Source of the DNA: Candidatus Endobugula sp.
Lineage (GTDB): Bacteria; Pseudomonadota; Gammaproteobacteria; Pseudomonadales; Cellvibrionaceae
DNA: 37,623 nucleotides
Assembly (NCBI GenBank): GCA_020628895.1
Contig: JAHDEM010000010.1
Location: 15,123-52,745, forward strand
Direction: 5' to 3'
Of the stretch, positions 27,912 to 36,530 are shown one piece after another. Each line of letters begins with the position of its first letter. Position 1 is the first letter of the stretch. The notes under the pieces were generated by a model that worked only from the letters and a program-made list of their open reading frames with translations, was not told the origin of the DNA and searched no databases. Both the position numbers and the translations under genes were made by a program.

Positions 27912-28583
27912 TTATATAGAGGGAAACTTTATAATATCTTCCATGCTTTCGAGTATAGGCAGAGATGCTAATAATGATAAATCATTGATGGTATCAACAT
28001 CAGATAACACAGGCATTACATAGACATGCAAACCTAATTGGTATATACGAGACATTGTCTCATCAAAAACAGTATCACTGCCCCACTGGATATCATCAAA
28101 CAATTCTGGGTAATGCTGATTCATTCCTAAAAAAACGTAACCACCATCATTTGCAGGGCCAATAACGACTTCATAGCGATTAAGAGCAGAAATGGCCAAC
28201 TCAAGGTATGCTTTATCAATAAATGGACAATCGGCACCGACAAGACACACGCCATCTAAATATTGATATTCAAATATTGAATTAACAGTATGAGACATAC
28301 GCTGGCCTAAATCACCATCAACCTGTGTAAATATCGAGTATTCATTGTTATCAGGCATAGGAGCTAATACTTTGCTTTGAAAGATATCTGTATCACCACC
28401 AACCCAAATATCTATCGGTAAAATATCAGCTGTTCGCCATCGATGTAGGCAATATTGCGTTAGGGCAATATGTAGTTTTACCGACTCATCTACCGTTAAA
28501 TGTGGTTGCATACGAGTCTTAACACGCCCAAGTTCCGGTGATTTACTCATGATGGCTAATCGATAATTAGGGTGATTGGTCAT
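27912..28583 (-). CDS. Glycosyltransferase-like protein, TIGR04282/DUF2064 type
   Basis: A protein of about 223 residues of the 'rSAM-associated transferase 1' type, a GT-A-like nucleotide-sugar or nucleotidyl transferase fold. Visible signatures are AIMSKSPELGRVKTRM near the N-terminus, VCLVGADCPFID in the middle, and VIGPANDGGYVFLGM. The substrate is unknown. An earlier TTG at 28592 is in frame but the ATG at 28583 matches the family start better. It is the third gene of a minus-strand set with the transferase-2 homologue (37-46 bp away) and a radical SAM protein, a combination recurring in many bacteria. It converges with flgN. Confidence 0.85.
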   Translation of the reverse strand: MTNHPNYRLAIMSKSPELGRVKTRMQPHLTVDESVKLHIALTQYCLHRWRTADILPIDIWVGGDTDIFQSKVLAPMPDNNEYSIFTQVDGDLGQRMSHTVNSIFEYQYLDGVCLVGADCPFIDKAYLELAISALNRYEVVIGPANDGGYVFLGMNQHYPELFDDIQWGSDTVFDETMSRIYQLGLHVYVMPVLSDVDTINDLSLLASLPILESMEDIIKFPSI

Positions 28584-28629
28584 ATAGAGCAACTCGAAAA
28601 TACATGGTGATTTGTTATAAACATGATTG

Positions 28630-29307
28630 TTAACCGTACCAACGTGCTAAGCGGTTTGGAGATACACCGATAAAATACAATGCTCGTAAAGACCACATGA
28701 GTAATACTGTTTGCATAATACCGTGCTTTTCCCAACGACGACTGGATGTGATTAGTGGTGACTTAACAACAAAAGGCGATGACAGCCGACGTAGACGTTT
28801 TGTGATTTCTACATCCTCCATTAATGGCATATCAGCAAAGCCCCCCATATCCATAAATAGCTGCTTTTTGATAAATAAGCACTGATCCCCTGTAGCCACT
28901 TGAGTGGTACGCGAACGAATATTAATCATGGTTTCTATAACGCGAAAAAATATAGATATTCCACTTAAACGCAGTGTATAAAACCCCCAAACAAATTCTT
29001 GATTAAGAAATGGAAAAATACTCTGCACAGAAGCATCAGGAAAAAACGTATCAATATGTAGGAAAAGTAAAATATCACCGGAAGCGCACTTAGCTCCAGC
29101 ATTCATTTGCTTAGCTCGACCTTTTTCTGAACGGATAACAACATCGGCTACAGCATTAGCCAAAGAAAATGTATCGTCATCACTACCACCATCAACAACA
29201 ATAATTTCTGCATCAATACCTTGAACCTGCTGTTTAAGCCGACGTAGATGTTGGCCAATCGTCGCTGACTCATTTAATACTGGTATGATAATACTCAGAA
29301 CGTTCAT
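28630..29307 (-). CDS. Family 2-like glycosyltransferase, TIGR04283 type
   Basis: A 225-residue GT-A protein ('rSAM-associated transferase 2'). The N-terminus LSIIIPVLNESATIGQHLRR and the metal/nucleotide-binding stretch EIIVVDGGSDDDTFSLANAV are typical. GDILLFLHIDTFFPD provides the DxD-like motif, and MEDVEITKRLRR the acceptor-side ED motif. No membrane anchor is evident. It lies 40 bp after the radical SAM gene, which it probably assists in a shared small-molecule pathway. The acceptor cannot be deduced. Confidence 0.87.
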   Translation of the reverse strand: MNVLSIIIPVLNESATIGQHLRRLKQQVQGIDAEIIVVDGGSDDDTFSLANAVADVVIRSEKGRAKQMNAGAKCASGDILLFLHIDTFFPDASVQSIFPFLNQEFVWGFYTLRLSGISIFFRVIETMINIRSRTTQVATGDQCLFIKKQLFMDMGGFADMPLMEDVEITKRLRRLSSPFVVKSPLITSSRRWEKHGIMQTVLLMWSLRALYFIGVSPNRLARWYG

Positions 29308-29347
29308 TAAAAATTAATAACCATATTTTTTCAAACGAACCAATATA

Positions 29348-30328
29348 TCAGGCATCTAAAGCACCACCGCAACTACTTCCTTGGCCAGCTGTGCACCCAT
29401 AACAATGCTCACCAATAATGATAGACTCGCCGGATAAATCTGCGTTTAACAAATCACTAATATGTGATTTTGGTTTATCGGTAGCAATGCTATTACCATT
29501 ATGCGCTAATGGCATATCTAGCATTTGATTAAAATCACAGTCGTAAACATACCCTTGCCAATCAATGCTAATTAAAGTTTTACACATCACTGAATGCATA
29601 TTATTTTCAGAAAAATTCTCTTTAAGTAAAGTAATGTAGTCGTCATAAAGCCCTTTGGATAAGAGCATACCGCCAAAACGGCTGATTGGCATATTAGTAA
29701 TGGTTAATAGTTGATTAAATTCAATCCCATGTTCATCAAATAATCGAGCTTTATAATCTTGTTCTAAGGCTTGTTGGTTGGGCGGCAAAAATGCGCCATT
29801 GGGATTATAAACAAGATCCAGTGGCAAATGAGGCTCACGTCCATAACCTAGTCGGTTCAGTTGCTTAAGCGCTTCTATGGACTCTTGGTATACCCCCTTA
29901 CCTCGCTGTTCGTTCACGTTCTGCTCAGCGTAACAGGGTAAGGAGGCCACAATAGAAACTTCATTATCGGCGAGAAATTGTGCCAAGTCTTCGTAGCCCT
30001 CCTCACCAAGAATGGTTAAATTGCACCGGTCAATCACCTTAAGACCACGCTGTCTAGCCTCAGTCACCATATAACGAAAATGGGGGTTCATTTCCGGTGC
30101 CCCACCCGTGAGATCTAGCATTTGAATATGATGCGAATCGATATAGGCTAAAACATCATCAACGGTTTCTCTCGACATGAGTTCAGTACGCTTAGGGCCT
30201 GCATTAACATGGCAGTGAGTGCAGCTCAAATTACATAAATACCCTAAGTTCACCTGTAATATTTGTGTTTTTTCTCTATAAATGGGCGGAAAATCCGTAT
30301 CTAACAATAAAGGTTTCGTATCTAGCAT
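29348..30328 (-). CDS. arsS: Radical SAM protein, ArsS / TIGR04167 type
   Basis: A radical SAM enzyme with the 4Fe-4S triad Cys32, Cys36, Cys39 in LGYLCNLSCTHCHVNAGP, and a GGAPEMNP segment for SAM binding. The C-terminal DUF3641-type Cys-rich region ends HCYGCTAGQGSSCGGALDA. Homologues are called ArsS, which joins dimethylarsenic to a deoxyadenosyl group in arsenosugar synthesis; the older name is radical SAM/SEC domain protein. All the C-terminal cysteines are encoded as Cys, with no in-frame TGA. No arsM is in the window. The gene leads a three-gene operon with two transferases. The exact product here is inferred from family only. Confidence 0.85.
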   Translation of the reverse strand: MLDTKPLLLDTDFPPIYREKTQILQVNLGYLCNLSCTHCHVNAGPKRTELMSRETVDDVLAYIDSHHIQMLDLTGGAPEMNPHFRYMVTEARQRGLKVIDRCNLTILGEEGYEDLAQFLADNEVSIVASLPCYAEQNVNEQRGKGVYQESIEALKQLNRLGYGREPHLPLDLVYNPNGAFLPPNQQALEQDYKARLFDEHGIEFNQLLTITNMPISRFGGMLLSKGLYDDYITLLKENFSENNMHSVMCKTLISIDWQGYVYDCDFNQMLDMPLAHNGNSIATDKPKSHISDLLNADLSGESIIIGEHCYGCTAGQGSSCGGALDA

Positions 30329-30386
30329 AAGAATCTCGTTAATGGTTCACTGTTCATCGTTGTAGGACAGGTCATAATAATAAAAG

Positions 30387-30415
30387 TTTTCATCGAAGAA
30401 AGAAAAACATAGAAT
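30387..30415 (+). promoter_or_regulatory. Candidate sigma-70 promoter of tRNA-Arg
   Basis: TTTTCA (30387-30392), 17 bases, TAGAAT (30410-30415), followed by a C-rich discriminator ATCCCCTC. It lies about 50 bases before the tRNA. The match is moderate, but the spacing and GC-rich discriminator fit a stable-RNA promoter. Confidence 0.5.
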
Positions 30416-30464
30416 ATCCCCTCTTGCATCTAAACCAATTAAAGCCTGTTAACCAGATAAGTAT

Positions 30465-30541
30465 CCACCCGTAGCTCAGCTGGATAGAGCGACCCCCTCC
30501 TAAGGGGTAGGTCAGAGGTTCGAATCCTCTCGGGTGGGCCA
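30465..30541 (+). tRNA. tRNA-Arg, anticodon CCT
   Basis: This is a complete 77-base cloverleaf. The acceptor stem CCACCCG pairs with CGGGTGG and is followed by discriminator G and encoded CCA. The D-arm is GCTC...GAGC. The anticodon stem ACCCC/GGGGT has loop CTCCTAA, so the anticodon is CCT, reading AGG. The T-arm is AGAGG-TTCGAAT-CCTCT. Its last bases are repeated at 30681-30699, and its CCA lies inside an inverted repeat. Confidence 0.95.
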
Positions 30542-30699
30542 TTTGATAAGCACCTATTTTTAGGTGCTTATCAAATGGGGTATCGAAGGATTTAACAAAT
30601 ATCTTAGGTTCGACAAATTGTCGTGAACAATTTGATTCGCGAAGCGCCCGAAGGGTGGCGCACAAGGATGTGCGACAAATAATCCTCTCGGGTGGGCCA
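30523..30699 (+). repeat. Direct repeat of the tRNA 3' end, 158-bp unit
   Basis: The last 19 bases of the tRNA (AATCCTCTCGGGTGGGCCA at 30523-30541) recur exactly at 30681-30699. The unit between contains the 18-bp inverted repeat, a CGACAAATTGTCG-like palindrome, and hairpins around GCGCCCGAAGGGTGGCGC and GCACAAGGATGTGC. The arrangement resembles the repeats after E. coli tyrT, where a structured RNA follows the tRNA. Alternatively it is the scar of an element that integrated at the tRNA 3' end. No integrase gene is present. Confidence 0.85.
30539..30578 (+). terminator. 18-bp perfect hairpin at the tRNA 3' end
   Basis: Arms 30539-30556 and 30561-30578 are perfectly complementary with a TTTT loop. 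The left arm begins with the CCA of the tRNA. There is no T-tract after it, so it may serve as a processing signal or a rho-independent-like stop. Confidence 0.6.
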
Positions 30700-30848
30700 A
30701 ATAAATAGACTTTCGTCACATAATTCATCCTTTGCGCCTTATTCCTCTACTACCTTAGTCTCGTTTGGATATTTCTTGCTTGTGCCTTGTTATACGGGCA
30801 ATTATCATCATCAGCGATGAATAATAATTGATGTACTTGGAGTAATTT

Positions 30849-31130
30849 ATGCCATCAGCAAGCGCTCGACATATTTTGGTCGAAAGCGAAGCCTTATGCC
30901 TCGCCTTAAAAGAAGAAATAGAAAACGGAGCAGAATTTACCGATATCGCTAAACAGCATTCTACCTGCCCATCCGCAGCACAAGGGGGTGATTTAGGACA
31001 GTTTAGCCAAGGACAAATGGTACCTGAATTTGACAAAGTGGTTTTCAGTGAAGCACTTAATACGGTTCACGGACCTGTCAAAACCCAATTTGGCTACCAC
31101 TTATTAGAAACCACACAGCGTAGCGATTAA
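30849..31130 (+). CDS. ppiC: Parvulin-type peptidyl-prolyl isomerase PpiC
   Basis: A 93-residue stand-alone parvulin, the same length as E. coli PpiC, catalysing cis-trans isomerisation of prolyl bonds. Motifs are ARHILV at the N-terminus, IENGAEFTDIAKQHSTCPSA, QGGDLGQFSQGQMVPEFDKV and GPVKTQFGYHLL. It has no signal peptide, so it is cytoplasmic. A TTGGAG site lies 9 bases before the ATG. It is separate from deaD, with a hairpin and a promoter between them. Confidence 0.96.
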   Translation: MPSASARHILVESEALCLALKEEIENGAEFTDIAKQHSTCPSAAQGGDLGQFSQGQMVPEFDKVVFSEALNTVHGPVKTQFGYHLLETTQRSD

Positions 31131-31140
31131 ACCCTTTGTT

Positions 31141-31180
31141 TATATTCCCTCTCTTTACTCCCCTTAAGAGGGGGAATATA
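31141..31180 (+). terminator. Hairpin downstream of ppiC
   Basis: TATATTCCC (31141-31149) and GGGAATATA (31172-31180) form a 9-bp stem around a C-rich/G-rich interior that can also pair (CTCCCC with GGGG). It lies 10 bases after the ppiC stop and probably ends its transcript. Confidence 0.5.
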
Positions 31181-31282
31181 ACGACCATCATATGCCACAG
31201 CATTCCTAGTTATCTAATATCCTTCTCTTTGTTATGCAGATAGTAATAAACATCAATTAATACCGCACAAATACTGACCATC

Positions 31283-31291
31283 TGTTATAAT
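31283..31291 (+). promoter_or_regulatory. Extended -10 promoter of deaD
   Basis: TGTTATAAT: a perfect TATAAT (31286-31291) with the upstream TG of an extended -10 element. No good -35 box at 16-18 bases. Predicted transcript start near 31298, leaving a leader of about 44 bases before deaD. Confidence 0.6.
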
Positions 31292-31341
31292 CCCGCTTTT
31301 TCCTATCCCCCCATCTCTTTCGAGAGAAATCGCAGGTAATC

Positions 31342-33054
31342 ATGACATCAGCAGAAACACGAATTATTGAATCATTCAACGAATTAAACCTACCCGAACC
31401 CATCTTAAAGACATTGTCTGAGTTAGGTTACGAAACACCTTCTCCGATCCAAGCAGCCAGTATTCCTATTATCCAAGAAGGTCGTGACTTATTAGGTCAA
31501 GCACAAACGGGGACGGGTAAAACAGCCGCTTTCGCACTTCCCATGCTGTCTAAAATCGACCCTAGTAAACGATTCCCCCAATTGTTAGTACTGGCTCCTA
31601 CAAGGGAGTTAGCTATTCAAGTGGCAGAAGCCTTTCAGGCCTATTCACGCTATTTAAAGTGTTCTGTATTACCTATTTATGGTGGGCAGTCGTATGATAA
31701 TCAATTGCGCCAGTTAAAACGTGGTACCCAAATTATCGTGGGAACACCCGGTCGAGTGATGGATCATATACGTCGTGGAACACTCAAATTAGACCAACTA
31801 CAAGCATTGGTGCTCGACGAAGCAGATGAAATGTTACGTATGGGGTTTATTGATGACGTGGAGTGGATTTTAGAACATACCCCAGAGCAACGACAGATCG
31901 CTTTGTTCTCGGCCACTATGCCACCAGAAATTAAAAAAGTGGCGGATAATTACCTGAATAATCCTAAGCATATAAAAATAGAGACCAAGACTTCTACCGC
32001 AACAACAATACGCCAACGTTTTTCTATCGTTAATCGTAATCAGAAATTAGATGCCTTCACACGAATCTTGGAAGTGGAAGATTTTGATGGTGTTATTGTT
32101 TTTGTTCGTACCAAAATAGCCACCATCGAGCTATCAGAAAAGTTATCAGCAAGAGGCCATAATAGTGCTGCGCTTAATGGAGATATACCACAAAACCAAC
32201 GAGAAAAGATTGTCGAAAAGCTTAAGCAAGGCAGCTTAGATATTTTGGTTGCTACTGATGTTGTTGCCCGGGGTCTAGACGTTAAACGTATTAGCCATGT
32301 CATTAATTACGACATCCCACTAGATACTGAATCTTATGTTCATCGCATTGGTCGAACCGGTCGTGCTGGTCGAACCGGTGATGCTATATTATTTGTCACC
32401 AATCGCGAACGTCATTTATTACGTGCTATCGAACGGGAAACCAATAGCAAAGTCGAGCCGATGGAAATTCCTAGCACAAAAGACGTTAACCAAAAGCGTG
32501 CTGAAGCATTTAAGCAACGTATTAACGATACCATTGCCCAGCAAGATCTAACGCCGTATCAAGAGATTATTAATCAAAGCATTCAAGAAAATGATCACGG
32601 GCTTGAATCAGTCGCGGCAGCTTTGGCCTATATTGCACAAGGTAAACAACCTTTGTTTTTTTCTGAGCAATCGTACCCGAAAGAAACTGAGTTTTTTAAA
32701 GATAACCCGAGAGGTGATAGAAAGAATCGTCGTGGCAATGATCGTAAACGAGGGGATCGCGGTTACGATAAATCAGGTGGTGAACGACCACGCCGCAAAA
32801 AGAAAGCACATAATGATGCCAATATGAATAGTTACCGTATCGAAATTGGTCGAGCGGATGGTGTTAAACCCGGTAATATTGTTGGCGCCATTGCCAATGA
32901 AGCGGATATAGATAGCAAATATATTGGATCAATAAAAATTAGCGACAACCACTCTATTGTCGACCTACCAAAAGATATGCCCAAGGCGCTTTTTAAAAAG
33001 CTCCAAAAAGCCTATATTTGTGGAAAGCAAACCAATATGAAGCCTTTGGATTAA
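31342..33054 (+). CDS. deaD: ATP-dependent DEAD-box RNA helicase DeaD/CsdA
   Basis: An RNA helicase acting in ribosome biogenesis and RNA decay, especially in the cold. Motifs in order: Q motif around residues 31-38 (YETPSPIQ), Walker A AQTGTGKT (54-61), PTRELA, TPGR, DEAD (159-162), SAT (190-192), and HRIGRTGR (334-341). After the helicase core come a DeaD-type dimerisation region, a basic low-complexity stretch rich in Arg, Lys, Asp and Gly (about 455-490), and a DbpA-like RNA-binding domain (YRIEIGRADGVKPGNIVGAI). The length of 570 is close to the family. AGG precedes the ATG. Confidence 0.95.
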   Translation: MTSAETRIIESFNELNLPEPILKTLSELGYETPSPIQAASIPIIQEGRDLLGQAQTGTGKTAAFALPMLSKIDPSKRFPQLLVLAPTRELAIQVAEAFQAYSRYLKCSVLPIYGGQSYDNQLRQLKRGTQIIVGTPGRVMDHIRRGTLKLDQLQALVLDEADEMLRMGFIDDVEWILEHTPEQRQIALFSATMPPEIKKVADNYLNNPKHIKIETKTSTATTIRQRFSIVNRNQKLDAFTRILEVEDFDGVIVFVRTKIATIELSEKLSARGHNSAALNGDIPQNQREKIVEKLKQGSLDILVATDVVARGLDVKRISHVINYDIPLDTESYVHRIGRTGRAGRTGDAILFVTNRERHLLRAIERETNSKVEPMEIPSTKDVNQKRAEAFKQRINDTIAQQDLTPYQEIINQSIQENDHGLESVAAALAYIAQGKQPLFFSEQSYPKETEFFKDNPRGDRKNRRGNDRKRGDRGYDKSGGERPRRKKKAHNDANMNSYRIEIGRADGVKPGNIVGAIANEADIDSKYIGSIKISDNHSIVDLPKDMPKALFKKLQKAYICGKQTNMKPLD

Positions 33055-33093
33055 TCAGCAGTATAGAGAAAAACTCTATCTGTTAACCTATTG

Positions 33094-33127
33094 TCTAAAG
33101 GCTTGTTAAAAATAACAAGCCTTTAGA
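33094..33127. terminator. Hairpin downstream of deaD
   Basis: A perfect 15-bp stem (33094-33108 with 33113-33127) with an AAAA tetraloop, 40 bases after the deaD stop. A smaller hairpin, ATAGAG/CTCTAT (33063-33068 and 33074-33079), precedes it. No T-run follows on the plus strand, but the stem strength makes termination likely. Confidence 0.65.
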
Positions 33128-33166
33128 TGTAATAAAAAGAATTCTCCGTCAACAATAAATTGTTTT

Positions 33167-33877
33167 ATGAATTTAATTCTCCTATCTAAAAGCGATTTTA
33201 TTAATGACACCGATGTGGTTCTTACTGACCGTCGTTTTCAGCATATACTTCAAGTACATAAATCACAGATCGATGACAATCTAACTATTGGATTATTGGA
33301 TAATCAAATAGGTATCGGCACCGTTAAAAAAATTAATGATCAATCTATTACTCTTTCTACAACATTTAGTCAGCCGCCTCCAAAACCATTACCCATAACA
33401 CTGATTATCGCCCTGCCTCGCCCTAAGATGATCAAGCGAATCTTACAGACTTGTGCAAGTATGGGCGCAAAAAAGATATACTTTATTAACAGTTACCGTG
33501 TAGAAAAAAGTTACTGGCAAACACCACTATTGCAACCCGAAAAAATAAATGAACAATTAATTCTAGGCTTAGAACAAGCAAAAGACACTGTCTTACCAGA
33601 AGTCATTCTTAAAAAAAGATTTAAGCCATTTATTGAAGACGAATTACCTAACATTTGTAAAAACACCCTATCACTGGTGGCGCATCCAAATACAAAAACA
33701 CCTTGCCCACATTTTGTAGATGAAGCAACGACTCTAGTTATTGGTCCTGAAGGTGGTTTTATTTCCTACGAAGTGGAGAAAATAAATCAGGCTGGATGTC
33801 GGAGCATTCACATAGGTGACAGAATTTTACGTGTGGAAACAGCTGTTCCTGTACTGCTTGGAAAACTATTCGATTAG
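33167..33877 (+). CDS. rsmE: 16S rRNA m3U1498 methyltransferase RsmE
   Basis: A SPOUT-class methyltransferase that methylates N3 of U1498 in 16S rRNA. A PUA-like N-terminal part is followed by the knotted SAM-binding domain with LIIALPRPKMIKRILQTCAS, the VIGPEGGF motif (GPEGG at 193-197) and the closing DRILRVETAVP. The length of 236 is typical. The ribosome binding site is weak. In Pseudomonas rsmE neighbours bioA, which also seems to begin at the right end of this window. Confidence 0.95.
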   Translation: MNLILLSKSDFINDTDVVLTDRRFQHILQVHKSQIDDNLTIGLLDNQIGIGTVKKINDQSITLSTTFSQPPPKPLPITLIIALPRPKMIKRILQTCASMGAKKIYFINSYRVEKSYWQTPLLQPEKINEQLILGLEQAKDTVLPEVILKKRFKPFIEDELPNICKNTLSLVAHPNTKTPCPHFVDEATTLVIGPEGGFISYEVEKINQAGCRSIHIGDRILRVETAVPVLLGKLFD

Positions 33878-33940
33878 TTTTTTGCACCACACTATTAACA
33901 AAATGCACCACAAAAAACAGACTCTATATTGCTTCTGTCG

Positions 33941-33975
33941 TTTAAATCATTGCTTTATATGATTTAAAAAATCAT
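33941..33975. terminator. Alternative hairpins downstream of rsmE
   Basis: TTTAAATCAT (33941-33950) pairs with ATGATTTAAA (33959-33968). The ATGATTT part can instead pair with AAATCAT (33969-33975). The two folds exclude each other. They are AT-rich and probably a modest terminator 64 bases after rsmE. The rest of the gap to the next gene (280 bp in all) holds nothing else convincing. Confidence 0.35.
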
Positions 33976-34157
33976 TCCTGTTTACTTTGCCTCTATTTAT
34001 AACCAAAGAGTCACTCATTTAAACATTTACTGTTTATTTAATATCGTATTGTCATAAATTAACGTTATGGTATGCATTCTGCTACATCACAAGTAGATAA
34101 AATCGAACAACATACATTTTCTAAGCAATAACACATATTTTTACAAAGGATGAGACC

Positions 34158-35177
34158 ATGCCAAAGAAAGCAAAGAAAAAAATTACCGCGTTAGTGTTAC
34201 AAGGTGGTGGAGCTTTAGGTGCTTACGAATATGGCGTCGTAAAAGCACTATATGAAAACAGTGATTTTTCTCCTGATATAGTTTGCGGAGTATCCATTGG
34301 CGGGTTTTCTGCAGCAGTGATTGGTGGCGCCAAAGATGGCCCCGTAGAAGGCTTAAGGCAATTGTGGGACATGTTTACTGCCGTTAACATGCCTTATGTA
34401 CCTCATGCGATGCAGGTTTTAATGACGATCCCTTATAACCACGGTATGTATAAACCCAATTACGCTGGGTTATTATCGCCCATGTCCACGACTAATATTT
34501 GTGATACGAGCCCCCTTTACCACACATTAGATCAAATTATTGATTTCGAAAAATTAAATGCTAAAACAGCGCCCAACGTAGTGATTACAGCCACCAATAT
34601 CGAAAAAGGGATTGGTGAGCGTTTCAACAATAGAGAAATGGATATCACCACAAAACATATCGTTGCTAGTGGCAGCCTACCTCCATCATTCCCTATGGTG
34701 GAAATAGGCGACTATCATTATTGGGATGGAGGACTATTTTCTAACACGCCGTTAAAGCCAGCGTTAAAGGCACTAGAGAATATGGGTGATGGAGACTGTG
34801 AAAAAGAAATCATCATGATTGAGCTATTCCCCCAAGAAGGAGAAACCCCCAAAAATATGGCCGATGTGATTGAGCGCGTTGGCTCACTGACCTTTGAAAG
34901 TAAAATTGTTTTCGACCAAAAAATGTTTGGTCGAACAAGAGACTATATCGAGTTTATCGAAGGTGTTGATAAAGAACTGGCTGAAGACAGCCCGCTGAGA
35001 AACTCTCCAGCGTTTAAACAATTAATGGGTTATAGCAAAATCGATAAACTGACCGTCATTAAATATACTGGTGATGAAACCATGCTTGGTATCTCTGACT
35101 TTACACAAAAAACCATTGAGAGCAGAATTGCACATGGTTATGCTGATGGATTAGCACACTTGGCACAACAAAAGTAA
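34158..35177 (+). CDS. Patatin-like phospholipase family protein
   Basis: A predicted lipid acyl hydrolase of 339 residues. The oxyanion glycine-rich loop is VLQGGGALGAYEYG (13-26), the nucleophile elbow GVSIGG has Ser46, and the dyad aspartate is Asp190 in YHYWDGGLFSNTP. No signal peptide is evident; the N-terminus is lysine-rich (PKKAKKK). A good AGGATGAG site precedes the ATG. The family includes cytosolic and secreted phospholipases and the substrate cannot be told. It converges with ttcA. Confidence 0.9.
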   Translation: MPKKAKKKITALVLQGGGALGAYEYGVVKALYENSDFSPDIVCGVSIGGFSAAVIGGAKDGPVEGLRQLWDMFTAVNMPYVPHAMQVLMTIPYNHGMYKPNYAGLLSPMSTTNICDTSPLYHTLDQIIDFEKLNAKTAPNVVITATNIEKGIGERFNNREMDITTKHIVASGSLPPSFPMVEIGDYHYWDGGLFSNTPLKPALKALENMGDGDCEKEIIMIELFPQEGETPKNMADVIERVGSLTFESKIVFDQKMFGRTRDYIEFIEGVDKELAEDSPLRNSPAFKQLMGYSKIDKLTVIKYTGDETMLGISDFTQKTIESRIAHGYADGLAHLAQQK

Positions 35178-35203
35178 TATTGATTAGAAAAAGTGACTGT
35201 AGA

Positions 35204-35237
35204 AAACGCTACTTAATATATAAAACAAGTAGCGTTT
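35204..35237. terminator. Bidirectional hairpin between patatin gene and ttcA
   Basis: AAACGCTACTT (35204-35214) and AAGTAGCGTTT (35227-35237) form a perfect 11-bp stem with a 12-base loop at the convergent gene junction. It can serve both strands. Confidence 0.65.
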
Positions 35238-35250
35238 GTTAACAAGAAAG

Positions 35251-36225
35251 TTAGATATTCACTGCCGTAATTTTGTCGGTACTATCTTTATTTTCTACAT
35301 CTTCTGCATCTGCAACCCACATAGATACTGCATGGTGATTACCACCGGTGACGGTTTTATTATCTGCATGTTCAGATGTTGTCTTTTTTTCTGCTGAACG
35401 ATCAATCATCAAATCAGTAAAGTTAAATAAATCCACATCGGCTAATTGAGAGGGAGACACTTTCGAAATAGCAGAAAAGATATTATCTGTTCGACCTGGC
35501 TGTTGTTGTTCCCACTGCTGCAACATGGCTTTTATATTTTGTCGCTGTAGATTTTCTTGTGAGCCGCATAAATTACAAGGAATAATCGGAAACTGTTTAT
35601 GAATAGCATATTCAGCAATATCAGCTTCTCGGCAAAATGCCATAGGACGAATGATAATATTGCGCTTATCATCCGATAATAATTTAGGCGGCATCGCCTT
35701 TAAACGGCCGCCATGGAACATATTTAAAAATAATGTTTCGACGATATCGTCTTTATGGTGCCCTAAGGCCACTTTAGTAGCACCTATTTCTTCGGCAAAA
35801 CCATACAAAGTCCCACGGCGCAAGCGTGAGCAAACACCACAGGTGGTTTTGCCTTCAGGCACTATGGATTTCACCACACTGTAGGTATCTTTCTCGACAA
35901 TATAGTAAGGGACTTGGAGTGATTCTAAATAGTTTGGCAAAACATCTTCTGGAAAACCAGGTTGTTTCTGATCCATGTTAACGGCAACTAATTCAAAATT
36001 CACGGGTGCTGTTTTTTGTAAATTCAACAACACATCTAACATCGCGTAGGAATCCTTGCCACCGGATAAACAGACCATGATCTTATCGCCATCTTCGATC
36101 ATATTATATTCTGCGATAGCCTGACCTACATGGCGTCGTAAACGCTTCTGTAGCTTATTAAATTCCAAGCGCCGTTTACGATCAGAATTTAGGGTATCTT
36201 TAACAATCTTTCTAGATTCAGGCAT
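35251..36225 (-). CDS. ttcA: tRNA 2-thiocytidine-32 synthetase TtcA
   Basis: TtcA thiolates cytidine 32 of certain tRNAs, using ATP and an iron-sulfur cluster. The PP-loop SGGKDS is at residues 54-59. Cluster-binding cysteines are seen in TTCGVC (129 and 132) and in IPCNLC (217 and 220). The length of 324 is a little above E. coli, because of a polar C-terminal tail after residue 275 that looks non-conserved. GGA lies 9 bases before the ATG. Confidence 0.96.
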   Translation of the reverse strand: MPESRKIVKDTLNSDRKRRLEFNKLQKRLRRHVGQAIAEYNMIEDGDKIMVCLSGGKDSYAMLDVLLNLQKTAPVNFELVAVNMDQKQPGFPEDVLPNYLESLQVPYYIVEKDTYSVVKSIVPEGKTTCGVCSRLRRGTLYGFAEEIGATKVALGHHKDDIVETLFLNMFHGGRLKAMPPKLLSDDKRNIIIRPMAFCREADIAEYAIHKQFPIIPCNLCGSQENLQRQNIKAMLQQWEQQQPGRTDNIFSAISKVSPSQLADVDLFNFTDLMIDRSAEKKTTSEHADNKTVTGGNHHAVSMWVADAEDVENKDSTDKITAVNI

Positions 36226-36530
36226 GTTTTATCCACTTACACGATATATAACTTGTTAAGGCGACGATATTATCAGGGGCGGCATTATATACACAAAGGA
36301 AAACGATTACCGCTATATCGATTAAATTTTCAGCAAATCGGCTAAACACTTCCTTTGACGACACAATGCCCGAATATTCCAACCACTAATCTAAGAAAAA
36401 AACCTTTTAAATCAAAAAGATAAAATAAATAAACATGACATAATTAGTGTGGCATAGGCATTGCTATTACCTAAGATAAGAAGCTAAGAACAAGCTATGC
36501 AAAGATAACTATCGACAATAACGGATATTT
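36226..36530. other. Divergent intergenic region, ttcA / PilZ gene
   Basis: In these 305 bp the only clear signal is the sigma-54 promoter at 36450-36465 directed to the PilZ gene. No obvious sigma-70 promoter for ttcA stands out. Confidence 0.5.
36450..36465 (+). promoter_or_regulatory. Sigma-54 promoter of the PilZ gene
   Basis: TGGCATAGGCATTGCT: TGGCAY, 5 bases, TTGCT. It differs from the flagellin 2 promoter in one of 16 bases. The start codon is 66 bases downstream. It places this gene in the RpoN, probably flagellar, regulon although it sits 10 kb from the flagellar genes. Confidence 0.82.

Noticed and set aside
29348-29350. TGA at the end of the ArsS-like gene as a selenocysteine codon
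   Set aside because: The Cys-rich domain is complete before it, the family normally ends near here, and no SECIS-like structure is evident.
30523-30699. Prophage or genomic island attachment sites
   Set aside because: Only 158 bases separate the direct repeats and there is no integrase. At most it is a scar or a tRNA-linked repeat.
30390-30728. 112-codon open frame on the minus strand across the tRNA
   Set aside because: It reads through the antisense of tRNA-Arg and contains the familiar false GFEPLTYPLGGGRSIQLSYG-type peptide, so it is not a gene.
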